Shown piece after piece: positions 51,240 to 60,136 of a stretch of DNA of 64,000 nt; position 1 is the stretch's first letter; every line of letters starts with the position of its first letter. The DNA is from CAYVTV01 sp964526475. Lineage in GTDB: Bacteria; Bacteroidota; Bacteroidia; Bacteroidales; GCA-2748055. The stretch lies in assembly GCA_964526475.1 (NCBI GenBank), contig CAZGKF010000001.1, positions 76,784 to 140,783 of the forward strand. Reading direction: 5' to 3'. The position numbers and the translations under genes were made by a program. The notes beneath the pieces are model-generated. The model did no database searches and was not told where the DNA came from. It worked only from the letters and a program-made list of their open reading frames with translations.

Positions 51240-52943
51240 ATGAAGAACACAATATGTTTTATTGCTGCTGTTTGCCTGTTATCGATTTCGGAAACAGAAA
51301 CTTATGCCTGCACAAATTTTCTTGTCACAAAAGGAGCATCTGCTAATGGATCAACGATGATTACCTATTCAGCCGATTCGCATGTTCTTTATGGAGAATT
51401 ATACTTTTGGCCTGCCAAAGATCATAAGCCCGGAAGTTCACTTGATGTTTATGAGTGGGACACCGGCAAATTGCTGGGAAAAATTAAACAGGTTCCTCAT
51501 ACATATTCTGTTGTGGGAAATATGAATGAGCATCAGCTTGCTATAGGAGAAACTACTTTCGGCGGCAGAGATACACTGATGGACCCAAAAGGTATTATTG
51601 ATTATGGTAGTTTGATATATATTACCCTGCAAAGAGCCCGAAATGCGAGGGAAGCAATAAAAACTATTGCAGATCTTATTGAAGAATACGGATATTACAG
51701 CTCAGGAGAATCCTTCTCCATTGCTGACCCGAATGAAGTCTGGATACTTGAGCTAATTGGTAAGGGAGATGGCATCAAGGGAGCAGTATGGGTTGCCAGG
51801 AAGATACCCGATGGATATGTCTCCGGACATGCGAACCAGGCAAGGATACAATCTTTTCCTCTTACAGACAAAAAAAAGTCAATAACCAGTAAACAACTCG
51901 ATTTGATTTTTAAACCTGAAGTAGAATGTGTATATGCATATGATGTTATTGAAGTTGCAAGGCAATATGGGTGGTTTAATGGGAAAAACGAGGATTTTAG
52001 CTTTTCCGACACATATAATCCTGTAACATTTGGTGGTGCAAGATTTTGCGATCTGCGTGTATGGTCATTCTTTAAGGAGATCAATAATGATATGTACCAG
52101 TATTTTGACTATATAAGTGGTAAGGATTTACAAAATCGTATGCCGTTGTGGGTAAAACCCAACCGGAAACTCAGTAACCGGGATTTGATGGACTTCATGC
52201 GCGATCACTTGGAAGCCACCCCTCTGGATATGAGGAAAGATGCTGGTACAGGCCCTTTTGGTCTCCCCTATCGCTGGAGGCCGCTTACATGGAAGGTCAG
52301 TGATGACGAATCAGGAAATGAATATTGCAACGAAAGAGCAACAGCCACGCAACAAACAGGTTTTGTATTTGTAGCTGAATGCCGCAACTGGCTTCCCGAT
52401 CCTATTGGAGGTGTTTATTGGTTTGGAGTGGACGATGCCGCAACTACTGTTTTTAATCCCATTTATTGTGGCAGTTTAAGAGTACCTGAAAGTTACAGGG
52501 AAGGTAACGGTGATCTGCTTACATATTCTCCTACTGCAGCATTCTGGATCTTTAACCTGGTTGCAAATCTCTGTTACCTGAGATATGACCCTATGGCAAT
52601 AGATGTAATTAAAGTACAGAAAGAACTTGAAACATCTTACGCAGAATATATCGAAGGAATAGATCAGGCAGCCTTACTCCTTTATAGCAAAGACCCCTCC
52701 CTTGCCCGCGAATTTATAACTAACTTCTCAGTACAAACAGCTGAGAATACAGTTAAAAAATGGAAGGAATTAAGCGAATTCCTACTTGTAAAATATATCG
52801 ACGGGAACATCAAAAAAGAGAAAGACGGGGTATTCCTCAGAAATGAATATGGGTACCCCGCCAATCCGGATCAGCCGGGATACCCAGATGAATGGAAAAG
52901 AAAGCTTATCAAAGATACAGGAGATAAACTACTTGTTCGGTGA
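51240..52943 (+). CDS. C69-family dipeptidase (PepD-like), exported
   Basis: A 567-residue Ntn-hydrolase-type dipeptidase from ATG 51240. The signal peptide (ICFIAAVCLLSISETETYA) ends so that Cys24 becomes the mature N-terminal nucleophile in ACTNFLVTKGAS, as expected for the family. Other signatures are TYSADSH, GMIDYGS-like DPKGIIDYGSLIYITLQRA, IADPNEVWILELIGKG and VSGHANQARI. It should act in the periplasm on dipeptides. It is a single gene with a strong promoter. Confidence 0.9.
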   Translation: MKNTICFIAAVCLLSISETETYACTNFLVTKGASANGSTMITYSADSHVLYGELYFWPAKDHKPGSSLDVYEWDTGKLLGKIKQVPHTYSVVGNMNEHQLAIGETTFGGRDTLMDPKGIIDYGSLIYITLQRARNAREAIKTIADLIEEYGYYSSGESFSIADPNEVWILELIGKGDGIKGAVWVARKIPDGYVSGHANQARIQSFPLTDKKKSITSKQLDLIFKPEVECVYAYDVIEVARQYGWFNGKNEDFSFSDTYNPVTFGGARFCDLRVWSFFKEINNDMYQYFDYISGKDLQNRMPLWVKPNRKLSNRDLMDFMRDHLEATPLDMRKDAGTGPFGLPYRWRPLTWKVSDDESGNEYCNERATATQQTGFVFVAECRNWLPDPIGGVYWFGVDDAATTVFNPIYCGSLRVPESYREGNGDLLTYSPTAAFWIFNLVANLCYLRYDPMAIDVIKVQKELETSYAEYIEGIDQAALLLYSKDPSLAREFITNFSVQTAENTVKKWKELSEFLLVKYIDGNIKKEKDGVFLRNEYGYPANPDQPGYPDEWKRKLIKDTGDKLLVR

Positions 52944-52947
52944 AATA

Positions 52948-54129
52948 CTATAACCTGTTCTTCAACCTTAACAATCCTTCAATAAAATAATAATCTGCAT
53001 ATGTTAAAGGAACATCAACTTCATGGTTTCCCATGAGATGACCTACACTATGCTTCAGAATAAAATTTCCATTCTCGTTCGCTTTGGCTAAATATTTTTC
53101 CGATCCAAGGCTAAGTAATATGCTTTTGCCGGTTTCAAAATATTCCAGTCCTTTTTCCCCATCAGAATAATCACTTAATTCCAGAAGTGCGGAAGCTATG
53201 ATAGCTCCTGCTGAAGCATCCCTCTTGGAATTGGGTATATCAGGTGCATAAAAATCCCAGTAAGGCACTTTGTCTTCAGGAAGGTTAGGATGATGAATAA
53301 GATAATCGGCAATATTTTGTGCATGCTGAAGGTATTTTTCGTTACCTGTTTCGCGGTACGTCATGGTATATCCATACAAACCCCAGGCTTGTCCCCTTGC
53401 CCAGGCTGATTCATCACTGTATCCCTGAACTGTTTGTTTATGTATAGCATTACCGGTAATAGTATCAAAATCGACCAGGTGATGAACGCTGTAATCTTCC
53501 CTGTAATGCTCCCTTAGAGAAATATCAGAGTGACTTATACATTTATCATAAATTGAGCTATCCTCTTTTTCTCTTGCTGCCCAGAATAAAAACTCCAGAT
53601 TCATCATATTGTCAATAATAACCGGAAACTGCCATTTGCCATGATCCCAGGAACGAACGCAGCCTACTGTCTCGTTATACCTTGTAAGCAAGCTCTCAGC
53701 CCCGACAAGCATAATATCAATATATTCGGCATTTCCTGTTAACCTGAAACCATTTCCAAAACTGCAGTATAGCATGAAACCCAGATCATGAGTGCCGGTA
53801 TTATGCTTTTCCTTTTCAACAAGCATAGTACGGGTATGTGCTAATTCTTTCAGGTCACTATCACCTGAATATTCATACAGATACCATAATGTACCTGGAT
53901 AGAAGCCTGAACACCACCACCTTGTTCCACTTGTAATAAGATTTCCGTCAGCATCAATGGTTCGGGGCATAAGACTATCGGGAAGAGTTCCTTCCAGTCT
54001 CTTGTATTGCTCAACAGCAAAATCAAGAGTTGAATTAACAAAATCATTAGTACTGTCTTTTCTTTGACCACAACCAGCGATAATGGCAAGCAATAAAAAC
54101 ATCACCGGGATTAAGTTTTTTGTCTTCAT
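52948..54129 (-). CDS. GH88 unsaturated uronyl hydrolase lipoprotein
   Basis: A 393-residue glycoside hydrolase with a lipobox (IIAGC, Cys20). It matches GH88 enzymes that remove the unsaturated uronic acid left by polysaccharide lyases: the two catalytic Asp equivalents are Asp115 (THDLGFML) and Asp173 (VIIDNMMNLEFLFWA). RGQAWGLYGYTMTYRETGN, DASAGAIIASALLELS and the start GTRWWCSGFYPGTLWYLYEYSGD are family sequences. Probable substrates are lyase products of glycosaminoglycans or similar uronate-containing polymers. No lyase or SusCD pair is next to it in the window. Confidence 0.9.
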   Translation of the reverse strand: MKTKNLIPVMFLLLAIIAGCGQRKDSTNDFVNSTLDFAVEQYKRLEGTLPDSLMPRTIDADGNLITSGTRWWCSGFYPGTLWYLYEYSGDSDLKELAHTRTMLVEKEKHNTGTHDLGFMLYCSFGNGFRLTGNAEYIDIMLVGAESLLTRYNETVGCVRSWDHGKWQFPVIIDNMMNLEFLFWAAREKEDSSIYDKCISHSDISLREHYREDYSVHHLVDFDTITGNAIHKQTVQGYSDESAWARGQAWGLYGYTMTYRETGNEKYLQHAQNIADYLIHHPNLPEDKVPYWDFYAPDIPNSKRDASAGAIIASALLELSDYSDGEKGLEYFETGKSILLSLGSEKYLAKANENGNFILKHSVGHLMGNHEVDVPLTYADYYFIEGLLRLKNRL

Positions 54130-54395
54130 AAGATAAAATTTTATAATAAAAATTAGTACAATAAATATTTTTCAACATATATAACCGAATTATCCTGTAA
54201 ACAGGATGAGACTTCTTTCGCTTTCCGCTTTAACATGGTGGCTGACAAGCTAATGTCATGTTCCTCATTATACTTAATCCTCTCTAAAAGCCTTGTTTCC
54301 CTTCGTAGTGTAATCAATTGCACGAATATATAAAAAAATGGAATAAAATATATATTTTTAGTAACATTGCATTATACTCATCAGAAAAGTCATAT

Positions 54396-55385
54396 ATGCA
54401 GTATCAACCATCAGCATCCCGTTACAACAACATGCTTTATAAGCGATGTGGGAAAAGCGGATTATTACTTCCTGCTATTTCTTTGGGTCTTTGGCACAAC
54501 TTCGGAAATGTGGACATTTTCGAAAATGGAAGAAAGGTCATTCAAAGAGCTTTTGATCTTGGGATTACACATTTTGATCTTGCAAATAATTACGGTCCGC
54601 CACCAGGTTCTGCTGAAGAAAATTTCGGTAAAATAATGCAGAAAGATTTTAAAGGATTCAGGGATGAAATGATCATTTCCACAAAAGCAGGATATTATAT
54701 GTGGTCCGGGCCTTATGGAGAATGGGGTTCACGCAAATACCTTATCTCAAGTCTCGATCAGAGCCTGAAACGCATGAAAATAGAGTATGTAGATATTTTT
54801 TACTCCCACAGGCCTGATCCTGACACTCCACTTGAAGAAACCATGTCGGCACTTGATCATGTTGTAAGGAAAGGGAAAGCCTTATATGTCGGAATCTCAA
54901 ATTATTCTGCAGAACAAACAAGAATTGCAGCAGATATCCTGTTAAATCTTGGTACCCCTTGTATTATCCATCAGCCAAAATATTCCATGTTCGAGAGATG
55001 GGTGGAGAATGATTTATTACAAGTCCTGGAAGATAAAGGCATAGGATGTATTCCCTTCTCCCCTTTAGCACAAGGTTTGCTGACCGACAGATATTTATCA
55101 GGTATCCCTGCAGGTTCCAGGGCCGATAAAGCTCATGGCTTCCTGAAAAAAGAACATATAACAGCAGACATAATTGAAAAAATTAAAAAGCTTAATGAAA
55201 TTTCCAAAAACAGGGAACAAACTATCGCTCAAATGGCTCTTGCCTGGGTACTTAAAGATAAAAGGATTACTTCAGTCCTGATAGGTGTCAGCAGTATTAA
55301 ACAGCTCGAAGAAAACCTTGCCACTCTGAAAAATACTTCCTTTAGTAAAAATGAGATGGAGGAAATTAATACTATCTTAAAATAA
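54396..55385 (+). CDS. Aldo/keto reductase of the YghZ (GpR) type
   Basis: A 329-residue NADPH-dependent reductase from ATG 54396, whose beginning (RYNNMLYKRCGKSGLLLPAISLGLWHNFG) aligns with Escherichia coli YghZ. Catalytic residues visible: Asp61 and Tyr66 in HFDLANNYG, a Lys in IISTKAGYYMW and His in FYSHRPDPDTPLEETM. The 3' half has the NADP-binding IIHQPKYSMFERWVEN and SVLIGVSSIKQLEENL. An earlier ATG at 54318 was not used as it adds 26 unconserved residues. It is followed 6 bp later by a Gfo/Idh/MocA gene. Confidence 0.9.
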   Translation: MQYQPSASRYNNMLYKRCGKSGLLLPAISLGLWHNFGNVDIFENGRKVIQRAFDLGITHFDLANNYGPPPGSAEENFGKIMQKDFKGFRDEMIISTKAGYYMWSGPYGEWGSRKYLISSLDQSLKRMKIEYVDIFYSHRPDPDTPLEETMSALDHVVRKGKALYVGISNYSAEQTRIAADILLNLGTPCIIHQPKYSMFERWVENDLLQVLEDKGIGCIPFSPLAQGLLTDRYLSGIPAGSRADKAHGFLKKEHITADIIEKIKKLNEISKNREQTIAQMALAWVLKDKRITSVLIGVSSIKQLEENLATLKNTSFSKNEMEEINTILK

Positions 55386-55391
55386 ATATGG

Positions 55392-56381
55392 ATGAAAAAA
55401 TTTTATAATTGGGGGATACTTGGTCCGGGGAAAATAGCAGCTAAATTTGCTACAGCTTTAAAATCATTGGATAATGCCAATATATATGCAATAGGTTCAA
55501 GAAGTTATGATCGCGCAAAAGATTTTGGAAAACAGTTTGATGCAGAGAGGTACTATGGAAATTACCTTGACTTAGTAAAAGATAATAATGTTGATATCAT
55601 TTACATAGCTACACCACACAGTGAACATTTCGAGAATACCAGGCTTTGCCTTCAAAACCGGAAAAATGTACTTTGTGAAAAACCAATCACAACCAATGCC
55701 AAACAGCTTGAAGAACTTCTACGGATTTCCAGGGAAAAAAATTTATTTCTCATGGAAGCCATCTGGACAAGGTTTCTTCCATCGATTGAAAAAGTTTTGG
55801 AAATTATAGAATCAGGCTCAATAGGAGAGATCAGAATGTTACAATCAGATTTCGGATTTAAAGCACCCTATGATCCTGAAAGCAGACTTTTCAATCCTGC
55901 TCTTTCAGGAGGCTCGCTGCTTGATATTGGGATATACCCTCTTTTTTTAGGATTATTACTATTGGGAGAACCTGAAGAATGCCGATCTTTGGCATTAAAA
56001 GGAGAAACTGGTGTTGATGAAAGCATTGCAATGAGTTTATTATATGATAATGATGCCATGGCACTACTCAGCAGTACATTTAAGGTTAAAACCGGCATGC
56101 GCGCAGATATCTTCTGCACAAAAGGCAATATTTTTATTAATCCTCCATGGTTCTCTCAAACAAGTCTAAATATTGAATATTTAGGAGGAAAAACTGATTT
56201 TATTGAATTTGATTACCGTAGCAATGGATATGATTATGAAGCAGAAGAGGTAATGCGTTGTCTGGATATGGATCTGAAAGGATCACCAAAACTGCCTCTT
56301 TCTTTTAGTCTTAAATTAATGAATCTAATGGATATGATAAGGAAACAAAACGATATCGAATATCCTGCAGATTTTTATTAA
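55392..56381 (+). CDS. Gfo/Idh/MocA-family oxidoreductase
   Basis: A 329-residue NAD(P)-dependent dehydrogenase. The N-terminal Rossmann motif is WGILGPGKIAAKFA, with the family stretches IYIATPHSEHFENTRLCLQNRKNVLCEKPITTN, AIWTRFLPSIEKVLEII and GSLLDIGIYPLFLGLLLLG. These resemble trans-1,2-dihydrobenzene-1,2-diol/1,5-anhydro-fructose reductase-like members; the substrate cannot be set. It is cotranscribed with the aldo/keto reductase. Start at 55392; an ATG 4 bp earlier opens a six-codon frame only. Confidence 0.88.
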   Translation: MKKFYNWGILGPGKIAAKFATALKSLDNANIYAIGSRSYDRAKDFGKQFDAERYYGNYLDLVKDNNVDIIYIATPHSEHFENTRLCLQNRKNVLCEKPITTNAKQLEELLRISREKNLFLMEAIWTRFLPSIEKVLEIIESGSIGEIRMLQSDFGFKAPYDPESRLFNPALSGGSLLDIGIYPLFLGLLLLGEPEECRSLALKGETGVDESIAMSLLYDNDAMALLSSTFKVKTGMRADIFCTKGNIFINPPWFSQTSLNIEYLGGKTDFIEFDYRSNGYDYEAEEVMRCLDMDLKGSPKLPLSFSLKLMNLMDMIRKQNDIEYPADFY

Positions 56382-56399
56382 CTAAAGTTTCGCACTTGT

Positions 56400-56510
56400 T
56401 TCTATTATATACACAAAGGAGATATCCCTCACTGGCGTTACCAATGACAGCGACATTGCAAATTGAGAGGAGATATCTCGCTATCGCTCGATATGACAGG
56501 CTTTTGCAGG
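56400..56510. repeat. Two diverged copies of a dispersed Bacteroidota repeat
   Basis: On the minus strand two tandem units each run from GTCAT to GATATCTCC (with GAGCGATAGCGAGATATCTCC in one and GCCAGTGAGGGATATCTCC in the other). The motif class GTCATnTCGAnCGnAGnGAGnnATCTC is a very common intergenic repeat in Bacteroidota. Nothing else is seen in 56382-56591. Confidence 0.5.
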
Positions 56511-56591
56511 GATATGGGTGAAACCGTTTTTTAATTACGTAATATTTTTTTATACCTTTCTGAATAGTAACAAAAACTTTTTCTGTTCCAA

Positions 56592-58394
56592 ATGAAAAGA
56601 AAAAAACGCATTTTCTTATTTACCGGAGGAGCTATTAGTTTAGTACTAATAGCATTTTTATTAAAGCTGATCATTAATTTTTCCATCCGGGACAAATTGC
56701 CGCCTCTGCCGGATTTTGAGCATACTCACAGCTCTTTAACAGAACAAATTATTTCAGCACACAGAAAAGCGAAAAATTATCCATCGGCTGATAATATCGG
56801 ATCATTGGGAATGATTTATCATTCAAATGCATTTTATGATAAGGCTGCTATATGCTATGCAACTGCAATAAAAAGAAATCCTTCACAGTGGATCTGGCAT
56901 TATTTTCTGGGGTATCTGAACTCAGAACTTGGTATATCTGATGCTGCAATTGAAAACTTCAGAAATGTTATTGAATACAAGCCTGATATATATCTTGCAT
57001 GGTATTATTCAGGCGAAATATTCCGGAAAATGGGACGTACTGACAAAGCTGAGGAATATTTCAATAAAATAATATCTCTCCCTGATAAGGCTTTTATTTT
57101 AAGAGCTCCATACAGGCCAATCTATTATCCTGTGAAAAGTTATGCCATGTATCACCTGGCAAGAATCTACATGGACACCAACCGTCTTGATCTTGCTGAG
57201 AAAAGATTATTGGAAATAAATCAGAGGCACAGAACTTTCGGACCTGTGTACCGGTTGCTTGGTAATGTTTATGCATTAAAAGGAGATATCAAATTAAGCA
57301 GGGAATATATTAACAGAGCAGGAGATTTACCAGACTATATTCCTCCGAGAGATACTATTATAGACAAACTTTCCCTTATTTCGAGATCAGAAGATTATCT
57401 TCTTAAGCAAATTGACCTTGCTGCAAAAGGGTATAACTTCGAATGGGCATTTACTCTTTTAAAAAATTCATTGCAGCATATCCCTGATAACAAACACTTA
57501 ATTTCAAAAGCTGTTAAAGACTTCATCAAGCTCGATTATGGTAAATATGCTATGCCTTTTTTAGATAAACACATGGAATATTATAGCGATGATCTGAATG
57601 AATTAATTACCGTTGCGACTTCTTTACAATATAAGGGATTTTTTCATGAAGCCGCAAAATATTATGTTCGTATATCTGAACTTCCTCATGCAGATCCTGC
57701 CGGTCTGGCAAAAATAGCAACAAGTATGTGGCAGGTTGGGTTGAAAGATAAAGCACAGAATTTAATCAAAGAACAACTTGAAAAACATCCGGAGAATATA
57801 GATGTTCTGGCCAACGCCGGATATTTTTATCTGACACAGGGGAATAAAGAAAAAGCTTCTTCCTATTATTTAAAGTTAAAGAATCTTTTTCCCTCCGACA
57901 AAAGAACTTATTCCCTTGGAGGACTTATCGCAGATTCTGAGGGGGACCTCAACGAATCTGTTAAAATGTTTAAACGGGTGTATATGGCAGATCCTGAGGA
58001 TATGTCAAACATTCAATATCTTGGCAATGCTTATGTGAAGGGAAAAATGTGGAAGGAAGCCCATGATTTTTTTCGGGAAGCACTGGAGCATCATCCAAAT
58101 GAACCATATATCCTGGAGCGACTTGGTGCAATTCTCCTCTCCTCCCCTTACCCCGATCTTATTAATATCAATGAAGCCAGGAATTTCTCTGAAAGAGCAT
58201 TTATACATTATTTCAGTCCTTTTATGACCAGACTTTCTGCAGGAAGAAATCTTGCTATTGCATATGATGCTTTGGGTGATAAGAAAAGAGCTTATGATTA
58301 TTTAAACACTGCCCTTAATATGGCTCGCAGGGAAAATTTTCCAAAAGAATACCTGGAAGCCCTGGAAAATGATCTTAAGAAATTAAATCAATAA
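56592..58394 (+). CDS. TPR-repeat protein, membrane-anchored
   Basis: A 600-residue protein. A short basic N-terminus is followed by one membrane helix (about 8-30, FTGGAISLVLIAFLLKLI), placing the rest in the periplasm. From about 60 to 600 the sequence is a chain of tetratricopeptide-type helical pairs (SLGMIYHSNAFYDKAAICYATAIKRNPSQW; LGNAYVKGKMWKEAHDFFREALEHHPNEP). There is no catalytic domain. It converges on the VCBS-repeat gene across 12 bp. A role as assembly or scaffold factor for the neighbouring redox protein is a guess. Confidence 0.75.
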   Translation: MKRKKRIFLFTGGAISLVLIAFLLKLIINFSIRDKLPPLPDFEHTHSSLTEQIISAHRKAKNYPSADNIGSLGMIYHSNAFYDKAAICYATAIKRNPSQWIWHYFLGYLNSELGISDAAIENFRNVIEYKPDIYLAWYYSGEIFRKMGRTDKAEEYFNKIISLPDKAFILRAPYRPIYYPVKSYAMYHLARIYMDTNRLDLAEKRLLEINQRHRTFGPVYRLLGNVYALKGDIKLSREYINRAGDLPDYIPPRDTIIDKLSLISRSEDYLLKQIDLAAKGYNFEWAFTLLKNSLQHIPDNKHLISKAVKDFIKLDYGKYAMPFLDKHMEYYSDDLNELITVATSLQYKGFFHEAAKYYVRISELPHADPAGLAKIATSMWQVGLKDKAQNLIKEQLEKHPENIDVLANAGYFYLTQGNKEKASSYYLKLKNLFPSDKRTYSLGGLIADSEGDLNESVKMFKRVYMADPEDMSNIQYLGNAYVKGKMWKEAHDFFREALEHHPNEPYILERLGAILLSSPYPDLININEARNFSERAFIHYFSPFMTRLSAGRNLAIAYDALGDKKRAYDYLNTALNMARRENFPKEYLEALENDLKKLNQ

Positions 58395-58406
58395 TACTTT
58401 ATTTCA

Positions 58407-59780
58407 TTAAGGGGATTGAGAAATTATTTCTCTCCATTTGTTATTCCATAAAGTAATCCGGCCAAGCCGGTCATAAGGAGGAAAAACATGCATCCCTCCT
58501 GTAACAATATCCATTTCACCATTATTATTGAAATCCCCTATATCAAGTGTCAGTATATGCGTTGGATTATTACTAATTGCATGTTTAACATATTTCATAT
58601 CACCAATATTTTCGAGCCATATAAAACTTTGTGATGCAGGATTATCCCATAAATTAAATGAACTTACAACAAAAATGTCCATATCACCATCATGATCCAC
58701 ATCAAATGCTTTAGCGAAGGAAGCTCCCCCGAAATTAGCAAGTCTGTGCATCTGGAAATTCATATCTCCTTTATTTTCAAGCCACTGAATACCATGCCAG
58801 GGTCTTGGTCTGGGAGGAATGTAATCAAATGCATCGCCGTTAGTATATAGTATGTCCATATTCCCATCCAGGTTAATATCCACAAGGTTAATACTGCTTG
58901 AACCGAAATCCGAATTTGGGGAACCCCAGATAAGCCTGGGTGTAAAATTCCCAAGTCCGTCGTTTAGAAATATATAAATCTCCTCCCATTCCTGCGATAC
59001 AAGTACAACAAAATCAAGATGACCATCATCGTTAAAATCATGGATATCAACATTAACAGGACCAGACAGAGATTGCAAAATATGACTCTTAAACTTCAGG
59101 TTACCAAGATTCTCCATCCATCTTGTTTCACCGTCATCGTAACCAAACTGGGCTACTACCAGATCAAGCCGACCATTTCCATTCATATCCCCTGCCCGTA
59201 CATCAGAAACTCTTGCAATATTTTCAATTAGTACATGTTTTTTAAAGCTCATATTTCCTATATTCTCAAGATACACAATAGATCCTATCTGGTCATTGTT
59301 GGGAAACAACATACCAAGAACCGAAACTAATATATCAGGATCGCCATCTCCGTCAAAATCAATAACCTGTATATGGCTTGGAGCAATAATGTCAGTGGCA
59401 ACAGTTATCTCCCTGAACTCGTCCAAGGATTCCTGTAGAATTACAGATATGGAATTTTTCTGGGCATCAGCAATAATAACGTCAAGCAAACCATTGCCTG
59501 TCATATCATAAGTTGTCAAATTAGCGATCATGGGATTCCCCTCAACAGGATTTCCAATAGGGCGCTGCTCAAAAAATAAGGGATAATCCACATACTCTTC
59601 ACCTGCAGTATCAATTCTGGTATTGTCAGATACCCTTTTCAGGAGGGAACTAACAGTTTCCGGGAAACTAAGGCCTGATTGTTTTGACTGGTAGAATACA
59701 AGCAATGCCGGTATTCCAATAATAATAAAAAGAATTAATGCTATTGGTAACCAGGCAGGTATGTGTTTTTTCTTTTTCAT
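58407..59780 (-). CDS. VCBS/FG-GAP repeat protein, seven-bladed propeller
   Basis: A 457-residue protein with a basic N-terminus and one membrane helix (about 9-30). It has seven Asp-rich calcium-binding loops of the FG-GAP type (TGNGLLD, DFDGDGDPD, DMNGNGRLD, DFNDDGHLD, DINLDGNMD, DVDHDGDMD, DFNNNGEMD), spaced to form a seven-bladed beta-propeller facing the periplasm. The nearest relatives by pattern are FG-GAP/VCBS proteins of unknown function in Bacteroidota and Planctomycetes. It is divergent from the polyferredoxin gene and convergent with the TPR gene. Confidence 0.8.
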   Translation of the reverse strand: MKKKKHIPAWLPIALILFIIIGIPALLVFYQSKQSGLSFPETVSSLLKRVSDNTRIDTAGEEYVDYPLFFEQRPIGNPVEGNPMIANLTTYDMTGNGLLDVIIADAQKNSISVILQESLDEFREITVATDIIAPSHIQVIDFDGDGDPDILVSVLGMLFPNNDQIGSIVYLENIGNMSFKKHVLIENIARVSDVRAGDMNGNGRLDLVVAQFGYDDGETRWMENLGNLKFKSHILQSLSGPVNVDIHDFNDDGHLDFVVLVSQEWEEIYIFLNDGLGNFTPRLIWGSPNSDFGSSSINLVDINLDGNMDILYTNGDAFDYIPPRPRPWHGIQWLENKGDMNFQMHRLANFGGASFAKAFDVDHDGDMDIFVVSSFNLWDNPASQSFIWLENIGDMKYVKHAISNNPTHILTLDIGDFNNNGEMDIVTGGMHVFPPYDRLGRITLWNNKWREIISQSP

Positions 59781-60136
59781 CTCTAATCAAAATTTAAGAC
59801 CTAATTTACATAATTTATAAAATCTGATAACAGCCAGTTATTCTCAATTAAAGATTTAGTACGAAGTCAGGTAAATATACTTTTAAATTCCGATAAGGCA
59901 AAATCTCTATATTGATTAAGCATTTTACTATGACATTTTCACAATTAGTAAACTTCGTTAAAAAGTGTAGAAGTGATTTTGTTATTTCTCAAATTTTGGC
60001 AATATTTAATCTTTTTCCCATTTTTGTCAAATAAACTAATATTATCAGATCCCCATTTTGCCGGGTGCCTCAAAGAATTAGAGGGGAAAATATAAGTTTT
60101 CTTATTAAACCCGGAGAAAAATAATAACAGATAATC
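59781..60136. other. Divergent intergenic region, no gene seen
   Basis: This 356-bp stretch separates the VCBS and polyferredoxin genes. It is AT-rich, with no convincing TAnnTTTG box on either strand. A stretch with CCTC/GAGG complementarity lies near 60070-60090. No regulator site was identified. Confidence 0.5.
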